From: Ilyonectria destructans
Lineage: Eukaryota > Ascomycota > Sordariomycetes > Hypocreales > Nectriaceae
NCBI GenBank assembly: GCA_020740775.1
Contig: JAHEWK010000033.1
Coordinates: 62,001-126,000 of the forward strand
Length of the DNA: 64,000 nt
Direction of reading: 5' to 3'
Shown here piece after piece: positions 35,445 to 46,690 of the stretch; the first letter of the stretch is position 1; every line of letters starts with the position of its first letter. The notes beneath the pieces are model-generated. The model was not told the origin of the DNA, ran no database searches, and saw only the letters and a program-made list of their open reading frames with translations. A program made the position numbers and the translations under genes.

Positions 35445-35860
35445 TATTAAAGTATTTTAATATATATATATTTAGAGGGAGAATTAAAAGCTTAATAGTA
35501 AAAAGAAAAAAATACTAATAATAGTATTAATAATACAGACTATATATTTAATCTATTTAAAGATTAATAGTTATTTAAATAAATTAAGGTTTTAAATCTA
35601 ACTAATTATTCTTTTTAATATTTTAATAAGCTATAGAAATAGCTATATCTTAAAAAAGCTAAATTTACTAAAAGAATTAAATCTTAAAAAAGCTAAATCT
35701 ATTTAAAAAGCTAAATTTACTAGAAAAATTAAATCTTTAAAAAAGTAAAATTATAATAAATATAAAAGCTTTATAGACTTTATCTTTTATATTCTAGCTA
35801 TTTTTATATTTTTATATATCTTAACTAATTACTATTCTAATAGAATAAAATATCTCTCTC
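35445..35860 (+). repeat. LTR-like repeat, copy 1
   Basis: Starts TTTTAATATATATATATTTAGAGGG, a polypurine-like tract (GAGGGAGA), then TTAAAAGCTTAATAGTAAAA and a repeated AGCTAAATTTACTAAAAG/AGCTAAATCT motif. It directly follows the pol relic, as a 3' LTR should. Related copies: 36600-36985 (-), 38740-38960 (+), 39590-39700 (+, partial), 60830-61140 (-) and a much less mutated piece at 62275-62400 (+). Confidence 0.65.
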
Positions 35861-35959
35861 TTTATATTTTATAATATAAATTAATAAGATTTATTTTAAT
35901 TATTACTATTAAAATCTGTAAATATATAACTTTATTATTATTAAAATTACTATTCTAAT

Positions 35960-36230
35960 TACTATTTTAAATTCTATATTATATTCTTATATAAATATAA
36001 TAAGAAACTTAATCTATTAATTATAAATCTAATTACAGTTTTTTACCTCTTCTAATTACTAAATATATAACCTTCTTTATAATATCCCTCTATAATTTCT
36101 TTATAGCTACTACTAAAAGTAATTAAATTTCCTTAGATTCTTATATTAATTTTTTAGCTATAAGTTAATTAATACTATATTATATATTAGCTATATAATC
36201 TATACTATATAGCTAGAGCTATATAAGCTA
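35960..36230 (+). repeat. Second shared repeat family, copy A
   Basis: Contains TAAGAAACTTAATCTATTAA, AATCTAATTACAGTTTTTTA, CCTCT and TTTTTTAGCTATAAGTTAAT. The same string recurs inverted at 37830-38160 and direct at 60240-60530, linking the two AT-rich blocks to one element family. Confidence 0.65.
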
Positions 36231-36599
36231 TTTAAGAATACCTTTTCAGCTAGAGATATTATCCTACTTTTACAGTTTTAAATTATCATTTTAAAATAGT
36301 CTATTTTAATAGTAATTTAAAGTTTTAAATCTATATTTAGGCTGGCTAGCTCTTAAATTATATAGCAGCTAAATATAAATAACTATACTAAATATAATTT
36401 ACTAAGTTAATTAATTTATACTCTTTTAATATCTTTAGGTTTAAACTTTTTAACTGTAATTTATAGCTTTAAAATAAGAGTTAAATTACTTTAAATTAAA
36501 TAGTATAAATTAAAATAAAAGCTATAAGTATAGCTATAATTAGAAGATATTATATTAATCTAAAGAGTAAAATAGAAAGTAGATATTTTCAGTTAGTTA

Positions 36600-36985
36600 A
36601 GTAGTTAGTTAAGATATATATAAGAATAAAAAGATAACTAAAGTAAAAAAGATAAAGCTTATAGAGCTTTTATATCTATTATAAGTTTGCTTTTTCAGTA
36701 AATTTAGCTTTTTTAGTAAATTTAGCTTTTTTAAAATTTAGCTTTTTTAGTAAATTTTAGCTTTTTTAAGATATAGCTATTTCTACAGTTTATTAAGATA
36801 TTAGAAAAAATAACCAGTAGGATTAAAAACCTTAGTTTATTTAAGTAACTATTAACCTTTAAATAGATTAAATATATAGTTTATATTATTAATACTATTA
36901 TTAGTATTTCTTTTTACTATTAAGCTTTTAATTCCCTCTTTAGGTATATATATATTAAGATACTTTAACTTTTTAATAACTTTAT
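36600..36985 (-). repeat. LTR-like repeat, copy 2 (inverted)
   Basis: The reverse complement matches copy 1, including TATATATATACCTAAAGAGGG, TTAAAAGCTTAATAGTAAAA and the AGCTAAATTTACTAAAAAAGCT repeats. With copy 1 it makes an inverted pair about 0.75 kb apart. Confidence 0.65.
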
Positions 36986-37829
36986 AATTATTTTACAGCT
37001 TAAACTTTAAGCTTTAAGCTTAAAAATATAGCTTAAAAATACTATAAAAGTCTTATAATAATATACTTAAATATTGTATTAATAATAAAATTAGTACTAT
37101 ATAACTAATTAGCTTAAATTAGCTTATTAATCTATTTACACTTTAAAATTAATTAATTTTAAATTATCCACTATTTAAAATTAAAATTCCCTAATAAGGA
37201 AAGTATCTAAAAGAATAAATATAATACTATTAAAAAGCTGTAATTTAAAGCTTTTTAATAGTATATATCTTATTTTAATATAATAATTAGATTTTATATA
37301 ATGTATCTATAAAAAACTAAAAACTCTTAAGTAAATTAAAACTTAAATTTTTAATATTATATATTATATAATATACTATTATTATAATATTTTATACTAT
37401 TGCCTTTTATCTTATTATACTCTTTACTATTATATTTTTTACTAGAATATTTCTTTTATTATTATATTTATTTTTCTACTATTTTATAACTTTAAATAAT
37501 TACTATATTTATAGCTTTTAATTTAATTTAAAAAAGTTAATAAAGATTAATTTAATTCTTATTATAAAATTATAAATTATAGCTTAAATACTTAAACTGA
37601 AAAATATTAAATAAATTTAAATTAATAGACTTAATAATAAATATTTAGTATAATTACTAATTTTTAGCTGCTATACTATTTAAGAGCTAGTTAGTATAGA
37701 TTTAACTTTATAATATTAAGTTATTAAAAAGCTATATTATTTTAATAGTTTTTTTAAGAATTATTAAATAGATAAAATCCCTTTAGTAAAAAGGGAATTT
37801 CTTAAGAAATTATATTATAATTCTATAGT

Positions 37830-38160
37830 TTAAATTATATAGCTTATAAATAAAATAGAATTAATTAACTTATAACTGAAGAATTAATAACTATAAGAAT
37901 CTAAAGAAATTTAATTATCTTTAATAATAGCTATAAAGCTATTAGAATTTACTTTATTAAATAGAAATTAAAATAAAGTAAATAAAAAAGCTAAGTAAAG
38001 TTTTATAAATAATAGATATTATAAAAAAGGTTATATACTTAATAATTAAAAGAGGTAAAAAACTGTAATTAAATTTATAATTAATAAATTAAGTTTCTTA
38101 TTATACTTATATAAGAATATAATATAAAATTTAAAATAGTAATTAAAATAGTAATTTTAA
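37830..38160 (-). repeat. Second shared repeat family, copy A' (inverted)
   Basis: The minus strand reads TAAGAAACTTAATTTATTAA and AATTACAGTTTTTTACCTCT, matching copy A in the opposite orientation. Confidence 0.6.
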
Positions 38161-38739
38161 TAATAAATAGAATAATTATAAAAAAAGCTATTTAAATAAG
38201 TAACTTTTTCTATAGATATTTTATTTTACTTTATACTTTTTAATTTATTTATTAAATTTAAATTATAATAAATTATATTTAGATTTTTAATTTCTATATT
38301 ATAATATTAATAATAAAAATAAATAATTTAGATAAACTATATATTTATTTTATTATAAATCTTTAAAGATTCAGCTTAAAAATAGATTAGCTTCTTTTTA
38401 GCTTATTTTTCTTTAATTTCTAAATAATACTTTTTAATAATAACTTTCCAGATTATAAGAAAGTTAGTATAATATAATTTAATTATAAAAAAACTATATA
38501 TTAAGCTATTAAAAAACCTTAGTTATTATAAGAGTAATTATATTAAATATATATATAATAATAACTTAAGAATTTTAAGAATATTAAATATTAAATACTC
38601 TAGCTCTTATAGTAAAAATAAAGTATAATAGTAATATTAAAAGATTTAATTAGTAAGTTAAAAGTCTTATAATTTTCTGTATTTTCTTTTATTTTAATTA
38701 TATAACTAGCTATTTTATAAATATTATAGTAGTATTAAA

Positions 38740-38960
38740 AGGTTAAAGTACTTTAATATATATATATTTAAAGAGGTAATTAAAAGCTTAATAGTAAAAG
38801 AAAATACTAATAATAATATTAATAATATAGATTATATACTTAATTTATTTAAAGATTAATAGTTACTTAAATAAATTAAGATTTTTAATTTAATTAGTTA
38901 TTTTTTTTAATATCTTAATAAGCTATAAAAATAGCTATATTATAAAAAAGTTAGATTTAC
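38740..38960 (+). repeat. LTR-like repeat, copy 3
   Basis: ACTTTAATATATATATATTTAAAGAGG, TTAAAAGCTTAATAGTAAAAG, then ATAGTTACTTAAATAAATTAAG, matching copy 1 with fewer inserts. A partial fourth copy lies at 39590-39700 and a 3' fragment at about 40230-40325. Confidence 0.6.
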
Positions 38961-40908
38961 TAAAAAGATTATAGCAGTATATAAAGAGGAAATTAATAAA
39001 TTAATATAATATAAAAAAAACATTTTATTTATATAATAAGAATAAAAATTATTAGAAGAAAGATATTATATTACAGCTTAAATTAATAACTTTATAACTA
39101 TAAAAAGAAAGTAATTATAAAGATAAATGGCTAGATATTATAAAAGATATTATATTTTATATTATAAAATTAAAGCTTACATTTCTTAAAGTAAACTTTA
39201 AGTATATTTATATAAATAAAAAAGTAAAGTCTTAAAGCTATATATAGTTATATAAGCTATTTAATAAAGTAATTTTAAATTCTTATTATAGTAATTTATA
39301 CTAAAAACCTACTTATTTAAAATAAAATAATAAGTCTACTAATAGATTACTAAAAGTTCTATTTAAATTACTAGTAATTTAAAGTAACCTTAAGTAATTT
39401 ACTTAATATATAATTATTTAAAAAGTATATATTTAATATAGATAGCTTTTTAATTCTTTATATAATTTAATTATATTAAGTATTTTTAATTTTACTATTA
39501 TTAGATATAATATACTTATTTAAATTTTAACTTATTTAATTTATTTATTATATAATCTAATTAAAATCAGCTTACTTTAAATTTATAAATATAGTATTAA
39601 AAGGTTAAAATACTTTAATATATATATACTTAAAGAGGAAATTAAAAGCTTAATAATAAAAAAAAATATTAATAATAGTATTAATAATATAAACTATTTT
39701 AGCAGTAAAAAGAGATAAAAATAATACCTAACTTATTAACTTATTCTAAAGGAGATATATAGAAGATTATTATATAGATATTTTAAATAGTTAGCTTAAA
39801 GCTATACTAAACTATATATATAAGGTTAAATAGATTTAAGGCTTATATTTTCTAATAGGGAAGTATCTTATTAAATAGAATTTTAAGTTAGTTATAGAAA
39901 ATTCTACTAATAAGACTTTAATAGAGTTTATAGCAGTTTGATATTCTAGAGATATTAAAAATAGAGGTTAAATAAAAAAAGTAGTAATAGTTAAAATAAA
40001 CTTAAATAAATCTCTTAAAAATAAAGATAATAATTTAATAGACTTTCTAGCTGTCTTAAGTTTTTATAGCCTCTCTAACTTCTAAAAAGAATCTCTAAAA
40101 AAGTAAAAATTAATATCTCTTTTTATACTATTTTTAATCTTCTCTTTTAACTTTATTTAAAGCTCTTTTTAGGTATTCCTACTAGTAACTAGCTAGCTTA
40201 ATTATCTCTTATTACCAGTTATATTATATATTCAGTCTATTTAAAAATTAATAGTTACTTAAATAAATTAAGATTTTTAATTTAATTAGTTATCTTTTTT
40301 AATACCTTAATAAGCTATAGAAAATAAGTATAGTATAGTATACTAATTATTATAAGGCTAATTACTTATATAGTATTAATTTTATTATTAACACTATATT
40401 TTAGTATATTATTATAAGATTTTTTATAGTATTTTTAAGCTATATTTTTAGGCTTAAAGCTTAAAGTTTAAGCTGTAAAATAGTTATAAAGTTATATATT
40501 TACAGTCTTTAACAGTAATAATAATAAAAGATAAAGAATTTCACTTATTTTTTATATAGATAGAGATTTCAGCTGTATAAGTAACTTTATAAAACCTTAT
40601 TATATTAGAGTTCTCTATTAAAGAATAGTATAAATGGATAGATTATAAGAGGCAGAATAATTATAACACTCTTTAGCCTTATAAATCTATAAAAAGTTCG
40701 TATTTATATTGTATTTTACTATAACCTTAAATAGGCAGTTAATTCTTTTACTTATTAGCTGTTAAATACCTGTAGATTAAGACTTTTATATTGCAGGCTG
40801 ACAGTTACATACCAGTATAATATAGTTCAATTGAGGGATGCTATTAAGGCCTCACTTCTTTATAGAAGTCTTTATAATAAGAGCAGCGCCATTATTACAA
40901 TAGAAGTC

Positions 40909-41094
40909 TTAAAGGAAGTTAAAGAGGTTATTAAATGTGTGAAAATCGGGTGATTGTGGTGGTTGAGGGATTTCTTTCGGTTCGGTCGGTAGCTCGGAAT
41001 AGGATTCTATCTCGTCTGCAAGGAAATTGAATTCGCTTTGTGATGTGTTGGAAAAATTGTCATCGATAAATAGGAGCTCAGTTTCGCGATTCAT
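40909..41094 (-). CDS. Short ORF at edge of AT block, unrecognised
   Basis: 61 codons from ATG 41094: acidic, with a Pro/Gln stretch (ELPTEPKEIPQPPQS). GC content is already higher than in the block. It may be the N-terminus of a mobile-element protein or chance. No motif recognised. Confidence 0.2.
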   Translation of the reverse strand: MNRETELLFIDDNFSNTSQSEFNFLADEIESYSELPTEPKEIPQPPQSPDFHTFNNLFNFL

Positions 41095-42227
41095 TATTGA
41101 ATTTTAATGAAAATAATAATATTAGGGCTGTTATTAAGGAGTCAAGTTAACATATAGTACGAGGTGATGTAAAGGGGAAGATAAGGAAAGAAGGGGGAAA
41201 TTACTGAATTCACGTGACGAGCTGTGTGAACAGCAATAGTGGGCTGTGAAAATAGCAAGACTCTAATATAATTACAGTTTCCCAGCTGACATAATAAGGG
41301 TTACGGACTAACATCGGGACGAAGTTAGCAAGCGGCTTGCCCAAGAGGCGGTGACGATTGCGATGGCATATCGTTTCTCATTCGTGGCACCAAAGGAACA
41401 ATGTCGCGACTCGAGCCGGCATGCCAATTGCCGATGCTGCCAGAGGTCATTCGATTTTCCCGCTGCTCTGCGACTCCTTGACTGTGCCTTGGCCGCGATT
41501 TCCATATGGCGAATCTGGAATGTGGAGAGACACGACGAAATGATCCATCACTACAGTCCATACTGTACTCCGTCCCTTGCACATGGACCCGCCTTTGCTT
41601 GCTTCCTGGGACGACCATGCAAATGCAAATACTCAGACTCTGGCTGGTGCTGTTGTGGAGCAAGGACAAGCATTCTCGTGAATGAACGAGCCACGTAATT
41701 GGTCCGGCATTCACCGATTGTCTGCATGGGGGAAGGGGAGGCGTGCCCTCGCGCCAGCCCAGTGGCCCCCAGTGGCCCCCAGTTCATGATCGATCGCAAA
41801 CAACTGGCCTCGTATGGTTTGGCTCCCGCCATGGCTTACCACGCTGTTGGGGATGGCCAAGGCGAGACCGACACATTGAGTTAGGGTTAGTACAAGCGCA
41901 ACCAGCTCTGAGCACCTGATGGAGCATTGATCCACCCCCCCCCGGGCCACGATCAAGCCTGGGGTTCCCATGTAGCCTGACGATGCCCTTTTGCTTCCTG
42001 CCTGCACGATGAATTAATTAATTCGCGGTCCTCCACCATCCCCTCCATCCATCCCCTCCCCATCCCCCGGCGCCTCCGTCTCCACCTCCACCCGTCTTCC
42101 GGCATCTCTTGACGGTTTCCCACCGCCCACCGCCCACCGCCCACGCGCCCACGCGCCCACCGAAACGAGATCGAGTTCGACAAGTGCTGTACCGGTATTC
42201 CGTACTGCAGCAACAGCGCCGCCCGCC
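41095..42227. other. Intergenic and 5' leader of LaeA-like gene
   Basis: Frames at 41.3-41.9 kb overlap on several strands and show no motif. At 42119-42161 lie C-rich direct repeats (CCGCCCA / CGCGCCCA units) about 70-110 bp before the ATG, probably in the promoter or 5' UTR. Confidence 0.4.
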
Positions 42228-42722
42228 ATGGACGACGGCGACCCCAGGCCCAGCACTCCCCAGGTCGCTCCATCCTCATCGTCGGCCAGCGACTCCGCCA
42301 TCGCTGTCGGTACCTCGTCCGACGCCGCCATCATCCAGAGCACTGAGAACGGCAAGTTCCCTCAGCCCGACGACGATACCCACAGCCTCACCTACAGCAT
42401 CCGCCAGCACATCGTCGAAGGTGGCTTGCGCTATCACGCCTACCATGCCGGCAAATATGTCTTTCCCAACGACGAGAATGAGCAGTACCGCGAGGACCTA
42501 AAACACAATCTTACCGTCTACCTGTGCGATGGCGAGTTATTCTACGCCCCCATCCACCGCCAGCTCGAGCGTGGCGCCGAGGTTCTGGACCTAGGTGAGT
42601 CGCCGGGACCCGTAGCCATCTGGAAATTGCTTCGCATGGGGCTGACAGAAAGTTGTACTGGATAGGGACGGGAACTGGCAAATGGTGCATTGAATGTGCG
42701 TTTTTTTCTCTCTTCCTTTCTG

Positions 42723-42755
<33 letters not shown>

Positions 42756-43637
42756 CACATGGTGGTGGTGGCGGAGCGCACAAGCCCCTCATCTCATCTG
42801 ACCCAAGCTGTCGGGTCTCGCTTCTCAAACATCCCCAGACGGTATTCTTGTTTGCACCCTGATTCGCTAACCAGTCGCATAGTGGCTGATAGCTACCCCG
42901 ATTCGACATTTCACGGCATGGACTTGTCACCCATACAGCCAGACTGGATCCCCGAAAGGGTCTCATTCGTAGTCGACGACATTGAGCATGATGCGGGGTG
43001 GGTGTACCCTGATGACATGTTTGATTACATTCATATGCGCCACACCTTACCCTTTATACGAGACCGCACAGAGCTATGGGAGAGGATATATCAGTAACCC
43101 TCCCCCATGCAGAGTACCTGCCCCATGTTTCATTCCTACTAACCAACTCCTAGACACTTAAAGCCAGGCGGGTGGTTTGAGCTTCAGGAGTTTCACTACA
43201 CAGCTGCTTGCGACGACAAGTCCTGCGACGGGCCCTACCCATGGCGTGACTTCATCAGTTACCTCGAGGCTGGCATGGCAAACCTGGGGTCTGACATGCA
43301 CGGTATCCTCAAGGCAGAGGAAGAGCTTGCCGCCGCTGGCTTTGAGGATTTGCGCGTCAAGCATCTGAAGTGCCCAGTCGGGCCCTGGGCCAAGAAGAAG
43401 AAACTCCAGGAATGCGGCTATGTCCTGCGAGATGTTCTTATGGCTGGTGTTAACGGTCTTGCGAGGAAACCTTTCCGCGAGGGTCTCAAATGGACCGACA
43501 TCCAAATCGAACTGTTCCTTGTCCAAGTACGAAAAGCAATCACCGAGGAGAGCAACGGTCTGCCCAAGTTCCACTCATACTATCCCTTTCGCAGCGTCTG
43601 CTGCCGCAAACCTCTAAATCCCACGACGGCTCTGTGA
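42228..43637 (+). CDS. LaeA-like SAM-dependent methyltransferase
   Basis: Exons 42228-42594, 42666-42695, 42883-43093, 43154-43637; introns 71, 187 and 60 bp; 363 aa. SAM motif I is only visible after splicing the 30-bp micro-exon: VLDLGTGTGKWCIELADSYP, followed by GMDLSPIQPDWIPERVSFVVDDIE and the HLKPGGWFELQEF motif of LaeA/UMTA-type methyltransferases. The N-terminal 60 residues are Ser/Asp-rich and disordered, then SIRQHIVEGGLRYHAY, also typical. Family knowledge: LaeA regulates secondary metabolism and development as part of velvet complexes, but many paralogues are tailoring enzymes or of unknown substrate. Placement at one end of the type III PKS island supports a role there (inference). 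Intron 2 contains a long poly-C run. Confidence 0.85.
42726..42754 (+). repeat. 29-bp poly-C run in intron 2
   Basis: An uninterrupted run of 29 C, followed by ACACATGGTGGTGGTGG. Homopolymers this long are unstable in vivo and error-prone in sequencing, so the true length is uncertain. G-quadruplex formation by the complementary strand is plausible. Confidence 0.9.
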
Positions 43638-44333
43638 CCTATGTACCGGCGACAGTTTAATCTTCCAGAAGGAAAGACTTTTGGCATCCAAGGACTAGGG
43701 ACCATTTTGCGCGCTTCAGCTGAATACGTCCTGCAGTCGGAGTTATGGAAGCGCCCCCGTCAAGCGAAAGCACGTGGATAAAGCAGGATGGGTCTTTCGA
43801 ATGGCCGACAAGCCTGGCGAATATCACACAGGTGTATGTCTGAGCCTCAAGATGTGGAGCACGTGAGAAAGGTCATTTGGGATAATGTTGTAGACAGATG
43901 CTTACAATTGCTCGGCGTCCATCTTTATTAGGTTTCTGATGTTTTGGGGAAGAGGCGAGCGACCTAAATGGTTGAGGATGATGTTACCCGAATAGAAAAG
44001 TGAAGGCGTTCCCGGCAGAGGTTCGTTTCCTGCCATGACAGATGAGCTAGGTTCGCTTTCCGGATGGTGATGTTGAATGACCAAACCAATACATACCGGA
44101 CGCCCGGCGACTGGTCGAGTTTTGTACCGGTTCAAAACAATGGTTTCGGCCAAGAGAAAGGCTAGTGAGCATTATATTCGGGGACAAAACTCAGCTTTCC
44201 AAATTCAATTCCCACTTGTAGAGCTAAGCTGCTAGGGCATGATAATCTTGATACAAATCCCATTGCAATCCTTCGTTTTGGCTAAATTTGACAGAACAAG
44301 GACGAAAATCAATCCACCTGACTTGTCTGCAAG
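43638..44333. other. Convergent intergenic region
   Basis: Between the LaeA-like gene (+) and the O-methyltransferase (-). A minus-strand frame (43902-44153) lacks ATG. No further feature is seen. Confidence 0.45.
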
Positions 44334-45782
44334 CTAGGGAGCAAGTTGACACTCAATGATTGCCTCCACGCCATGTCCTGGGTCCCAAAACTTGCAGATC
44401 TCCAGGCCACAGCGCTTCTCAAGAAGCTCCCGCCAGTCATCCTCGGTTCGCTCCCGCGCACTAAACATGACCATCATGTACATATCCAGGTAAGTCGCCT
44501 CCCAGTTCGCTCCCATGGCGGGGATGACGTGCTCGTTCAGGAGGAACTTGCTGTAACCCGGTATCATGGCCTCCTTGACCTGTTTGACGATCTCAACGCA
44601 TTTGTCGTCTGGGTAGTCATGCAAAATTTGGTGCGTGTAGTATGCCCGGGCTCCCTTGATCGGCTGCGGAGTGAGGAAATCGTATGGCATACGCTCGATA
44701 TCCTCTTCCAAACTGGTGATCTTGTCGAGGACGCGCGGCAGGTCTTGCAGAATGAGGCGGCCCGGGGCATCAGGGTACTTGCGACGAAACTCAGCTAGGT
44801 CATGGCCATAGCTGCCTCCGATGTCGACAAGCATCACGGGTTTTCTGTTGTCACCCTCATGGTCGAAATCGGAGATGAGGTTGTCTTGTACTGGATAGAC
44901 TTCTGGATCCATCCAGCTGGGTCGACCGAGGCGGTAGCCGCCCATGTGGTTGTTGAATATTGTTGCATAAGGAGGGTTTGCCTGCAGCCAGTCGAAGAAG
45001 GGCATGTCCGTTCGGTGGCCAAAGGTCTGAGGGTTATTTGAAAGCTCTTTTGGAGACTGGTACCCATTCATCTTGAGCCACTTGTGAAAGTATGCCATAG
45101 GTTCAATTTTGGCGTAGGCGCTGCATGGGGTCAGCCTTCCCACATGGGCCAGGATTAATGACAATTGTTGACAACTTACTACAAAGGGTACCCGTCTGCG
45201 ACGATAGGTATAGCCATAGCCTTGGTAAAATTAGTGGGCTTGTACTCATCAGGGCCCGTTTGGCAAATGTATCCCATGGCTGCAAGGTGCCTCAAGATAC
45301 GCCCTGTTGTGCTGTAAGCAAAGGCCTACGCTACATGTGTCAGCCACCACGGCTTAACTCACGCAAGAGATCGACCTCAAACCCCAGAGCCTTTGCTAGG
45401 CTCTCAACCTTACTTGGGCTTCCTCCCCCAGTGGCCATCTGCTTGAAGAGCCCAACGTCGTTTCCCAGTGCAAGGCAGAAAAAGGAAGCAGTCTGAAGTG
45501 GTTAGCAGATGTCATCTCGAGGGACGCAGTCGTGTTTCTCACTTGTGCACCGCAATGCTTCAGCATGGTTTCTCGAGGAGTCTCTAGCGCACGCACGAGG
45601 CATCTTGCCTTCTCCAACAATGCAAGGCGACCGTCGCGGTCGTCACTCGACAGGTTCTTGCCGAGGGCTGAGATATCATCAAGTAAACTGGGGACGACAC
45701 CGATGTCACACGGGGACGAGGCAATAGAGATGTCAATCACTTCTTGACTCCCAATATCGCCAGTACCATTGGATGTCGCCAT
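44334..45782 (-). CDS. Plant-type (COMT-like) O-methyltransferase
   Basis: Exons 45782-45543, 45492-45363, 45303-45180, 45120-44334; introns 50, 59 and 59 bp; 426 aa. The N-terminal half is a winged-helix dimerisation domain (ASFFCLALGNDVGLFKQMA, LLRRILRHLAAMGYI), the C-terminal half the Methyltransf_2 fold: SAM motif VDIGGSYGHDLAEFRRKYP, LILQDLP, and YYTHQILHDYPDDKC, whose His after IL is the expected catalytic base. Substrates are usually phenolic hydroxyls of polyketides. It is divergent from the type III PKS with 908 bp between starts, a strong hint that it methylates the PKS product. No lesion is seen. Confidence 0.9.
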
Positions 45783-46690
45783 TTTAAGACCGTGAACAGA
45801 AGTCAGTCACCTTGAGGGAGCAGATGGCGATTACCTTGGAACAGAAGTCAGGAAAGGAACAAGAAGCAGGTATTACAACCTATACTATCAGGTGACGGGA
45901 GTACTTATATACACACCTGTTAGTGTCCATGACTAAGAATTAGAGAAGGGTAAAAAGGTATCTACAAACCAATGTACCTCTGGCGGCGTACCACGTGGAT
46001 TGATTCTGTCATCGAGGGACCGGCGAGGTTGCTATGAGAAACCCCTCCTCTTTGTCAAGATAAGGCCATGACGTAGTCTAGAAGATGAACTCCACAATCT
46101 TGGAGACCCTCGTTTGCTTTCCTGACCATCTCAGGTGTAAGAATTTAGAAAGTTCCGCCATAGACGCCTTGTGCTTTGATACAAGGGGCTAATTTTTGAC
46201 CTTTTAGGCAGGAGATGCGTTCCGGGGACTGACAAATGTACCCGCGAGTGAGGGTGTGACGTGTGCGAACTAAGAGCAAAGTGCCTGCTGACGTGGCAAT
46301 GGTGGTGCTGTATCTGGTCATAGCTCCATGGAAGTCGATTGGAGGATGAATTCTCAAGTGGTCTCGACTGTTGACGGCAGCAGGAGCCGCTTCACGTCAT
46401 AGACCCCAGAAACGCCTCGATAGTTGTAACCGTGTGTAGAAGCCTGAATGCGTTAGGTGCAATATTCCCCCGCAACGTGTGGGATAAATTAATTACTTGC
46501 GGAAGGACAAAGGTGCATTCATTCCGCCTGTGTAACCTGCCAACGTTAGTTAAGCACCATAATAGAGACGGTCAAGTTGTCTCTTTAAAACCTTGATCTC
46601 GTTAATGAGGTAAACCGTGCTGAGGCCTTGACCAACGGGAAGTTTTGTTAACATCGGCCATAAGGAACGCTCGACAAGTCTCCCAAGCCA
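45783..46690. promoter_or_regulatory. Bidirectional promoter region, OMT / type III PKS
   Basis: 908 bp separating the two divergent start codons. It should hold both core promoters and any shared activator sites. No specific operator could be assigned by eye. Frames inside (46145-46357, 46550-46783 -) show no motif. Confidence 0.5.

Larger units (their letters stand above)
34761..40860. mobile_element. RIP-degraded retrotransposon block (AT isochore 1)
   Basis: About 6.1 kb of DNA with very few G and C, dominated by TA, TTA and TAA words, ending gradually near 40.6-40.9 kb. Such composition with TpA excess is the signature of RIP (C-to-T at CpA) on repeats. Visible parts are a Ty3/gypsy pol 3' relic with chromodomain, several copies of an LTR-like repeat in both orientations, and a second inverted repeat family. 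No intact gene is present. Elements appear nested; individual boundaries cannot be drawn by eye. Confidence 0.85.

Noticed and set aside
42109..42501. Proline-rich alternative frame over the LaeA-like gene's first exon
   Set aside because: A shadow of the methyltransferase exon created by GC-rich codons.
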